From Garcia nutans (lineage: Eukaryota > Streptophyta > Magnoliopsida > Malpighiales > Euphorbiaceae): a DNA stretch of 64,000 nucleotides. Numbering within the stretch: the first letter of the stretch is position 1; each line of letters starts with the position of its first letter. Below the pieces are notes generated by a model. The model saw only the letters and a list, made by a program, of their open reading frames with translations. It was not told where the DNA came from and did no database searches. The DNA is taken from contig CANTUV010000009.1 in assembly GCA_947685225.1 (NCBI GenBank), positions 62,001 through 126,000 of the forward strand. Reading direction: 5' to 3'. Shown piece after piece: positions 56,431 to 64,000 of the stretch. The position numbers and the translations under genes were made by a program.

Positions 56431-56673
56431 CAGTCTTGACAAGCTCATCAGCATAAGAGGAAGCTCTGATGGAGAAAGCAGAGGGTGCAATTGGGTGGCA
56501 CCTAACCATAGAAATTGAAGGTTGGGGAATGGCCTATCCCTTTACCCACCCTGACTTGTCAACAACAATTGCTGAACTCTAGAGAAAAGAAGTTGAAGCC
56601 ATTTGAGAGGTTTAGTCTCTTCTCTTCTCTTCTCTCCTACCTCTCAACTCAAAATTTTCTGCACTCATACCAT

Positions 56674-56680
56674 TTTATAG
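56674..56680 (-). promoter_or_regulatory. Candidate TATA box of the aldolase pseudogene
   Basis: TATAAAA on the minus strand lies about 75 bp before the old ATG at 56602, followed by a GA-rich leader (56624-56650 on the plus strand reads CT-rich). The promoter may still be present although the reading frame is dead. Confidence 0.45.
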
Positions 56681-56689
56681 TTATTATTT

Positions 56690-57085
56690 CTTTGCTGCTA
56701 ATTTCAAATTTAAGACTATAATACTACAACCAATCAGTGATTGCCAAGTAGGATGATAACTGTTTCATTTGGCATGATGTGTATATGGAAATTACTGGTC
56801 TGGTGTTCTTGCAGTTTATAATTCCAAGATTGTTTTTACCTTTTCTTTGGTTCATTAATTATGCAAGGAAAATAAAAAAAATTAAACAAATGAAAAGAAA
56901 TGACAAGGAAATCCATTTTCTTTTATATTATTCGGTTAAGGTGAGAAATAATAAAAAAAAGAGTTAATTTTCCTTTTTATTTATCCAGTTCTCTCCATTT
57001 CACTTTAAATTGAAGAAAAATATTTTTAAGTTCAAAAAAAAGGGAAAGTTACTATCCAAATAAAGAAAAATCAAAGAAAATCTTT
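56690..57085. other. Upstream region of the aldolase pseudogene
   Basis: A/T-rich, no other gene seen. It would have contained the promoter of the aldolase gene on the minus strand. Confidence 0.4.
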
Positions 57086-57090
57086 CCTAA

Positions 57091-57614
57091 GGATGGGCAC
57101 AATTCAACTAACCGACCGAATTTTTTATTAACCGATCGAAAATTTAGTTCGGTTAACCGACAGATAATTTAATTTGATCGGTTCGATCAGAGAGTTTAAG
57201 TTATTTTGATTTTTGGTTTGATTAATTATTAACTGATTTGGTTCGGTCGGTTAACCGATTAACCAAAAATTTTTAAAAAATAATTTTTTTTATTTTTTTA
57301 TTAATTTTTTATTTAAATCTTTAATTATATAAATTTTTATTATAAATATATTTTTTATTATAAAATAAAGTTATATTTTGTTTATTTTTTTAATACATTT
57401 TGTTTAGTTATTTAATTTTACTAACATTTTTATTGAAAATATAATTTTTAATTATAAATATAAAAAAAAGTCAGTTTAGTTAATTAACTGAACCAACTGA
57501 TTTAGTTTGGTTAATTAACCAAACTAACTAAATTAAAAATCGGTTGATTCGGTTGATAAAATTATTAGTCGAAACGATCGGTCAAATTTAACCGACCGAC
57601 TGAATGTCCACTCC
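57091..57614. mobile_element. MITE with GGTTAACC/CGGTCGGTT subterminal repeats
   Basis: The ends are GGATGGGCACAATTC and (reverse complement) GGAGTGGACATTC, with TAA on both flanks (57088-57090 and 57615-57617). Both subterminal parts are rich in TTCGGTTAACCGA and CGGTCGGTT palindromic words. The 3-bp TAA duplication suggests a PIF/Harbinger relationship. Non-coding. Confidence 0.75.
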
Positions 57615-57649
57615 TAAATTATTTCCCTTTCAATTCCAGTCACTTTCAA

Positions 57650-58467
57650 CTAGGGGTGGCAGTGGTTTAGGTAATTTTGAATACACAACCCTATCCGACC
57701 CGGTTATATAAGATTTGGATAAGTATTATTGGATTCGGGATAGATATGAGTATTAAAATTCTACCCATTTCAGATTTGGGTCGGGTGCTAGTTTATAGAC
57801 TAGGGTACCTGCTATCCGAATACGTTTATATATAGACTAGGGTACCTAATATATATAATATATATACTACTTAATAGATTCTATATTATTTTCACTTTAA
57901 TATATGATAAAAATAAAGTATATATATTAAATATACTATTAAATATGTAAATGTAAAAATAAAATATATCAATAAAGTAAAAATAGTTGATATATATAAT
58001 ATATATTACATATTATTTTATTTATATACTATGCATTATATTGTGATATGTGTATATATATGTTATATTATACATATACATGCTTTACACTATATATATT
58101 ATAGATTATATGTAGAATATGTATACATACTACATTATTTTATATATATTATGTATTATATGGTCTATATATATTATCAATTATTTTCATTATATACTAT
58201 AATAAACTATATACTATATATATACTATTGTATTTTCATTATATATATACTATATATTATTTTCATTGTATATTATTATTTTTACTATATATATTATTTT
58301 ATATGTATATAAACTATATATTATATATGCTATAATATAAATACTACTTAATTTATATTATATTATTTTCACTATAATATATATAGTAAAAATAAATTAT
58401 AATACATATATGCTTTACACTAGATATACTATATATTAGATGTAGAATATGTATACATTAATTACTA

Positions 58468-58526
<59 letters not shown>

Positions 58527-58835
58527 GGGCTATATATATATTATCAATTATTTTCATTACATACTATAACATATATTTACGTATTATGTATTATATGTGA
58601 TATATATATACTATATTATACATACACATGCTTTATACTATATATACTATATAATATTTGTAGGATATGTATACATTATATACTACAATATTACATATAT
58701 ATTATGTATTATATGAACAATGTATAAATTATTAATTTTTTATTATATATTATAATATATATTGTATATTATTATTTTTACTACATATATTATTATATAT
58801 ATACACTATATATATATATATGTTCATAAGTCTAC
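57650..58835. repeat. AT-rich tandem array expanded next to a MITE-like end
   Basis: 57652 starts TAGGGGTGGCAGTGG, a frequent non-autonomous element terminus. From 57840 the sequence is almost pure A/T with three irregular tandem units. Each unit contains CATGCTTTACACTATATA-type words (about 58080, 58408, 58628), then GTAGAATATGTATACAT and ATTATCAATTATTTTCATTA. The open frames across it are low complexity. Confidence 0.6.
58470..58522. repeat. (ATT)n microsatellite
   Basis: A pure trinucleotide run embedded in one unit of the AT-rich tandem array. It reads as poly-Leu and is not coding. Confidence 0.9.
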
Positions 58836-58839
58836 AAGG

Positions 58840-59210
58840 CAAGTAGAGCCCTAGTAATTGAAGGGACAATGGAGTCATATATATGCATAAACTTAATAAA
58901 AAATATGTGGCATCTCCATCAATGAACACCTTTTGTCATCATCTACCAATACCATGCCTTTACCCAAAAGCATATAATTTCTTTTGTTCTTTCTCTTAAG
59001 ACTCATTTGCAAGCTACTAATTGTAAATGAAATTTTCACAAAAGGACCACTCTTATCTATTATATGCTTTATATATGGTTTCTGTCTATCCACTATTCTC
59101 TATTCTCTATGTTCAATTGAGGCTTAAGTTGTCAACAATTACTAATCAAACAATACATACAATATTAAATAATTCAAAAAATTTTAACATGATAATTTAA
59201 AATTGGCAGC
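58840..59210. other. Short unassigned stretch left of the CACTA element
   Basis: A minus-strand open frame at 59093-58893 (66 codons, KPYIKHIIDKSGPFVKISF) has ordinary composition but no family I recognise. Its TTTTCACAAAAGGACCACTC region looks like a fragment of a transposon coding region. Confidence 0.3.
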
Positions 59211-59929
59211 ACTCATCACTACAAAAATGTACTGGATTACCGACGAAAAAATTTATCGATAATCCTTATTTTTTTATCAGTAATAGTATTTACCAAAAAA
59301 TTACCGATAAAATAAATCTGTCGCTATATCTTTCGCCGGTAATTGAAAAATCGAAAAAAAAATAATTGCCGACAGAAAAAATCACTCGATAATTTACCAA
59401 TAAAAATATATCTTTCTGCAGTTTTTCTACAGAAAAATAGTCGATAATATTTACCAATAGAAATGTTATTCCGTCGGTATTATTACCGACAGAAAAGTTT
59501 TTATCGCTATATCTCAAATTTACGGATAAAAGTTTCTATTGGTAAATCATAAATTTTGTCCTTATTAGCAACATAAATTGTTGACAGAAAATATAATATG
59601 TCAGTAAAAATAAATTATTTTTTAATTCTACAATACAATTATTCTTTTTAATTTTATAATATATAAATATATGTATAAATTATAATTTGTCGGTAAAAAT
59701 AAATTATTTTTAATTTTACAATACAATTATTCTTTTTAATTTTTATAATATATAGATATATTTATAAATTTATATTAAAAAGAAAAAATACAAAAAATAA
59801 AATTTATATTTAAATAAATATTAAATGTAATAAATATTATTCAAATATAAAATAGATGGACATAAAAAGAATAAAATATATATAATCATATGAAATTAAA
59901 AAATAAAGTATACACAGAAAAAAATCTAA

Positions 59930-61450
59930 AATCAAATAGCAGGAGGTGGTGGAGATGGTGGAGCACTATCAGGCAAAAACTGTCGTGATGTATCGAAGGT
60001 CCCTCTCATGAAATTAGTCATAAACTCATTAAACTGCTGCTAGACCAGCCTCTGCGCCTCAGTATGCATCTGCGTCTGAATCCGAGATTGAACCTGCTCT
60101 TTCACTATCTGCACCTGCTGCTGGATCTGCTGCTGAACAGTCCAATCACGCTCCGCCAACTACTTCAAATGCTCGATCTCTTCCCGTAAAGCAGATGAAC
60201 TAGTGAAGAAGAAGAAGAAGATATGCTGACATACTGTGAGTCAAGTTCATACAGCTTTTTTTTTCTTATCTCTGCTCACAGCAGATCAAAATAAGTTATC
60301 ATCATCAACAGGCATGTTGGACTGAGAAGCCTCCTCCCGAGATAAATGAAACGATCCTATGTAATATAAAAAAGATTATTAACTTTATATTTTAAATATA
60401 AATTTTATAATATTTAAAAAATTATGAAATTACTTATATTTACATCTTGGGATCGACGATCCACAAATGAATGTTCGTCGTGACCTCGGGTGTGCTTATG
60501 CATAAATAGCTCATAAATGTTCGGCGGCCGACATATGGTATACTCCTATTTAATAAAAAAATATTACTTTTATAACACAAAAAATATAGATTTAAATGTA
60601 TTAAAAAAATTTTGAATATACTTACGAGCGTACGGGCATGATCATAATACGATTTGCTGCCTCCCGTATATGTGGATGGACCTGTACCATCTACAACACT
60701 GGACATTGTGTTAAGAGAGATAACAATAGAACGTGCATGCCCCTCAGGAGAGTTTCACTAGGCCTGCATATTGGCCCATAACTGATTATCAATAAATGAA
60801 GGTTGCTTCCCTGCAGCCTTTATCTCACTCACTATATCATTGTAGCAAATAATTGCCTTTTTCATGAAGGCAATATGAACTAAACTATCAATAGTCTAGT
60901 CCCAGTAAAAATATTTTTATAAAAAAATAAAGATAATTAGTATATGATAATTATAAATTTTTAAGTTGTACATATATATTAAATATTAAAATTTAATTTG
61001 ATTTTTGACTCTAAACTCTTTGAACCAAAAGTTCTTTATCTTCGAAGAGACGGCCTTTCAGGAAACTCCGACGGAGTCTATCTTCTGTGTCATGACCTTC
61101 CAAATAAGTCTAGTGGAAGCCCCAATTAGATTCATCATATAGCTACAAAATGAACAAAAATGAACAATATGTAATATATATTAATTGAAATCTACTTTAT
61201 AATTTAAAATAAGTAATTTAAAATATTAAAAAAATACTTACTCAGACGTCCGAACAGTCAGATGCTGCATCCTACCATCATGACCTATAGCTGATGCTGT
61301 AGTACTGGCATCACCAATGGGGGCATCTGTAGTGGTTGGAAGAGAAGAAGAAGCATAATACTTTGACTGGGTCAGGTGAGAAGTAAAATGATGATTCTCT
61401 CTAGGCATATCATCTGTAACCATGTCAACCTGAGGATCCTCAACCAATAT
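59930..61450 (-). pseudogene. Transposase_24-like (Ptta/En-Spm accessory) protein remnant
   Basis: In minus-strand order, 61447-61238 gives MVEDPQVDMVTDDMPREN, with a Ser/Thr-rich stretch further on. 60706-60600 gives GTGPSTYTGGSKSYYDHART, the HTGG-type block of PF03004 proteins. 60236-59937 gives LREEIEHLK, a Gln-rich coiled coil (QQQIQQQVQIVKEQVQ) and a proline-rich end (SAPPSPPPPA), typical of their C-terminus. The pieces lie in different frames, perhaps partly because of real introns. The role of this protein class in transposition is not firmly established. Confidence 0.6.
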
Positions 61451-61829
61451 ATCATTCGGGGCATTGCACAGCTGCAGACGTGGCTAACCTATACTACTAG
61501 AATCTCGACCTACATTGGATCGACTGCTAGACCCCGATCGATCCAAGGCTCTTTCAAGTATATCTAAAAAAATCATCAGTATAATTAGTTTGAATTAAAT
61601 AATAAAACATCGAATAAAATTCAATAAAAAGTATAGCATAATTACACATACTAATTTTTCTTTTTCTTCGTATTCATCTGAATTGTCAAGTAAAGATTCA
61701 TCCGATTCAGATTCTACATCCATAGTATCAATATTCATAAGTTGTCCAGTTGGATCATTTAAAGGATTTGGATCAACATCATTTGTCCTATCAACAGCTT
61801 GTATATTTTTAGGACTATCTTCTTGAAAT

Positions 61830-62340
61830 GCAGTATCAATATCATGATTATTGGCATATTGTTAGGGTAGATCAATCTATGATCTAGCTTTTATTTTGTA
61901 AATTGACAACCAATCAGAAGCATCTCGTCTTGTGCTAGGAAAATGAACATAATACACTTGGGTAGCTTGACTAGCAAGTATGAATGGTTTATATTTAGCA
62001 TATGTTCTCCTTCTGTTCACTTTTACTAAGTTATATATTGGATGAACTCTTGTGCTATTTATGGAGTCATACCAATCACATTTAAATAATATGACCCTTT
62101 AATTGGTAAAGCCGGATATTCAACCTCTATAATATCTATTAATCGACCATAAAAATCAAATGAATTTTCACTATAAGTTGACCCATTTATACAAACATCA
62201 CTATTTGTAGTTGCTTTCAAAGTATAATTAGATTCAGTGTGAAATTTATAACCATTAACAAAATACACATTATAACATTTAACAGTTGGTAATAAACCCT
62301 GGGCTAAATCCTTCTAACATTTATCAAAAATCATATTTTC
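61830..62340 (-). pseudogene. DUF4216-like block of the CACTA transposase region
   Basis: 62268-62059 reads YFVNGYKFHTESNYTLK, NSDVCINGSTYS, FDFYGRLIDIIEVEYP, and then a CDWYDS-like stretch in the next frame. A VNRRRTYAKYKPFILASQAT-type stretch follows downstream (62010-61950). This matches DUF4216, the domain found after the TNP2 and DUF4218 parts in plant CACTA elements. Confidence 0.7.
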
Positions 62341-62689
62341 ATATTCAGTTACCTAAATCAATAAGAAAAAAATATATATGAGTTCAAATGATGACAAATT
62401 GAACAAATGACAGTTTTAAAAAAATGCTTCACAGAGACAAATTAATGCTTACATATTTTCAAAACCATAAAGAAAAAATTACTCTCGACCTCAACATCAA
62501 CTTGTGAAATGGCTATATTTTCATCCAAATCTCGTAAGTGTTCAACGAATAAGCTGAAATAGATTACAGAATCAAATTTATCAATAATATTTTGAAGATT
62601 TATTATTAGACATAAAATTAAATTTTCAAATTACTTTAGATTAATCAACTTACTTGATATAAGATGTAACTTCTTTATAATTTAATAAT

Positions 62690-63370
62690 ATATAAGTATG
62701 AGTTATACAATAGTCTTTTTTATTCCAATCTTTGGTTAGTTGGTTTGTCATATGGTTGACCCGAACGTTTGAAAATAGATAGAAGACATTTAAATTGGTG
62801 TTCTATACCTCCATCATCATTCCGAGAGACTTCACGCAATTAAGTTGATGTTTCTTCCGCTATAAAGGCATTACAAATTGATGTTTTTACTTTTGCCTTA
62901 TTTTTAATATTTTTTTCAGGTGTCGCAAGTATCTTTCAAAAGGGTTCATCCAACGATATTGTACCGGTCCTGCAATTTTAGCTTTATATGGTAAATAAAC
63001 TAGTAAATATTCCATTTAATCAAAAAAATTTGGTGGAAATATTTGCTCCAATATATAAAGAATTATTAGAATTTCTTCTTGTAAATGCTCAATTTGGAAA
63101 ACTTATAGAGATGTTGCAGTAAGTTCTTTAAAAATAAGCGTAATTCTATCAAAGCTTTTCAAACTTTTTTTGGCAATAATTCCCTAAATGCAATGAATAA
63201 TAGTCTTTGCATAAATACATGACAATCATGACTCTTCATCCCAAATAATTTATATTTTCTCATATCAATACACCTTGATAAATTCGAGATATAACCATCC
63301 AAAAACTTTAAATTTTTTACCCAGTGGTATATTAATTATTTTTTATTATGATCCAATGTGTAATTACCTT
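62690..63370 (-). pseudogene. DUF4218-like block of the CACTA transposase
   Basis: Minus-strand frames across 63250-62760 give ...SLKSFDRITLIFKELTATSL, EHLQEEILIILY, a GTISLDEPF-like stretch (in place of the usual QYRWMYPFERYLG) and KILATPEKNIKNKAKVKTSI. They follow the DUF4218 order but are broken by several stops. Confidence 0.6.
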
Positions 63371-63379
63371 TAGGATATC

Positions 63380-64000
63380 TCTCAGTCATTTCATCTTATT
63401 CTAATTTTTGCCTTCTATAAAAAATCATCAAGTCTTCTCTTGACTTAGTATTATCTTTTGTTTTATTCGAAACATCCATTACCGTATTAAAGACATTCTT
63501 AAAAGTATTTTTTTCAATGTACATTGCATCTAGGTTATGTCTTATAAGGTTTGAATTCCAATAAGGCAAATCCCAAAAGATGTTTTTTTTCCATCCAAAA
63601 TTTCGACATACACTGATATTGAAATTTTCATTATAATTAGTTTCCTTTTGAAGCCCCAGTTTCTCAATTTGGATCAATAAATCTTCCATGTTCAATATAG
63701 GAGGAACATCTCTGCTTACGGTAATGTTCTTTCTAAAATATTTTCAATTCCTTCTAAATGGATGATCTACCAAAAAAAACTTTCTGTGATTGTCAAATCA
63801 ACTTATTTTACCCCCATTCGAAAGAGTAAATGCTTCAGAATCAGTCATGTAGTAAGGGTATGCTAATTTACTGCAGTGCTCCATCCGAATAACATCGCAT
63901 ATGTGAAAATTTACTTATAGTCTACATAAGTGCTACTCTTAAATAAAAATTTTATTTTTCAAAACAATCATAAGTCATGATACCCTTATTTCATAACTGT
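63380..64000 (-). pseudogene. TNP2-like transposase remnant, partial (cut by the window edge)
   Basis: The open frame 63695-63396 reads CRNFGWKKNIFWDLPYWNSN, LIRHNLDAMYIEKN and VSNKTKDNTKSREDLM. This is the well-known TNP2 block (GWKK.S.FF.LPYW....RHNLDVMHIEKN). Upstream (63700-63900) a GWST block and an SFWLKNGGK/WFDNHRKFF-like block are recognisable across frameshifts. The catalytic N-terminal part lies beyond the window. Confidence 0.8.

Larger units (their letters stand above)
50560..56602 (-). pseudogene. FBA: Plastidic fructose-bisphosphate aldolase pseudogene with retained introns
   Basis: The minus strand carries a class I aldolase with a plastid transit peptide. Exon 1 (56602 to about 56435) reads MASTSFL, then VRCHPIAPSAFSIRASSYADELVKT. 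Exon 2 (51933-51664) covers SPGRGILAMDES and [20 protein letters not shown]. Exon 3 (51577-51468) covers [19 protein letters not shown]. Exon 4 (about 51370-51285) has VSIPNGPSALAVKEAA. Exon 5 (51175-50907) has [19 protein letters not shown] and then MFEGILLKPSKVTPG in another frame. Exon 6 (from 50834) has WQSEVEATLNLNPMNQAP and ANSLAQLGKYTAEGES. The intact enzyme would interconvert fructose-1,6-bisphosphate and triose phosphates in the stroma. Lesions are two stops in exon 1, a stop after DES in exon 2, a non-AG acceptor before exon 3 (CGG), about 9 bp missing in exon 4, a 1-nt loss in exon 5 and a frameshift before the C-terminus. Introns are retained, so it is a decayed duplicate and not a retrocopy. 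Intron 1 holds the element at 52004-55394 and plastid-like fragments. Confidence 0.9.
59217..64000 (-). mobile_element. CACTA (En/Spm) transposon, decayed, runs off the right edge
   Basis: CACTACAAAAATG at 59217 is a CACTA terminus, followed by TTACCGACAGAAAA/TATCGGTAA-type subterminal repeats (59230-59560). The genes inside run on the minus strand in the order, from the right edge, TNP2-like transposase, DUF4218, DUF4216, then a Transposase_24-like protein. This is the usual content of plant En/Spm elements. Every coding part carries stops or frameshifts. The other terminus lies beyond 64000. Confidence 0.85.

Noticed and set aside
58031..58727. Two frames of about 92 codons rich in Tyr/Ile/Leu
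   Set aside because: Low-complexity AT-rich tandem array and microsatellite.

Overview
This window is AT-rich nuclear DNA of a flowering plant, very probably a eudicot. The evidence is plant-type introns, a plastid-targeted aldolase pseudogene with an intact exon order, fragments resembling plastid DNA, and plant families of Ty3/gypsy, CACTA, hAT, MULE, Tourist and LINE elements. The species cannot be named from the sequence. Gene density is low: I can support two apparently intact genes, two gene-derived pseudogenes, and a large, repeatedly nested load of transposable elements.

Layout. 1-1139 is a minus-strand gypsy LTR cut by the window edge. 1790-4750 is a decayed minus-strand gypsy pol split by a CACTA-type element (2452-4241). 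6847-7649 is an intact three-exon VOC/glyoxalase-I-like gene. 8765-15781 is a near-complete but decayed LINE bounded by an 11-bp target duplication and itself split by a MULE-like element (11145-12778) and a Tourist MITE (15250-15636). 17764-18891 is a hAT-like element, followed by a LINE 3' tail. 20190-22030 is a CACTA element that carries a DUF247-like exon. 22900-29760 is a patchwork of gypsy LTR fragments. 30668-31214 is another Tourist MITE, and 31503-33688 is a 2.2-kb foldback MULE-like element. 33930-37806 is a minus-strand LINE ORF1 region with an RRM domain, interrupted by a hAT element (36755-37535). 37979-39762 is a broken second copy of the VOC gene. 40153-41064 is a LINE 3' tail with a perfect 16-bp target duplication.

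42715-48894 is an intact 12-exon serine carboxypeptidase S28 gene (476 aa), with two GC-AG introns. 50560-56602 on the minus strand is a dead plastidic fructose-bisphosphate aldolase gene. Its first intron now holds a 3.4-kb inverted-LTR element (52004-55394) and a mosaic of plastid-like fragments (23S rRNA, accD and a probable rRNA-operon upstream region). 57091-57614 is a MITE, 57650-58830 an AT-rich tandem array, and 59217 to the right edge a decayed minus-strand CACTA element of En/Spm type with TNP2-like, DUF4218, DUF4216 and Transposase_24-like remnants.

The strongest candidates for something unusual are the inverted-LTR element with its 5-bp target duplication, the CACTA element with a captured DUF247 exon, the foldback element, and the pseudogene intron that collects plastid DNA. 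I found no credible tRNA gene, CRISPR array or bacterial-type operon. All family assignments come from reading translations and termini by eye, without database searches.
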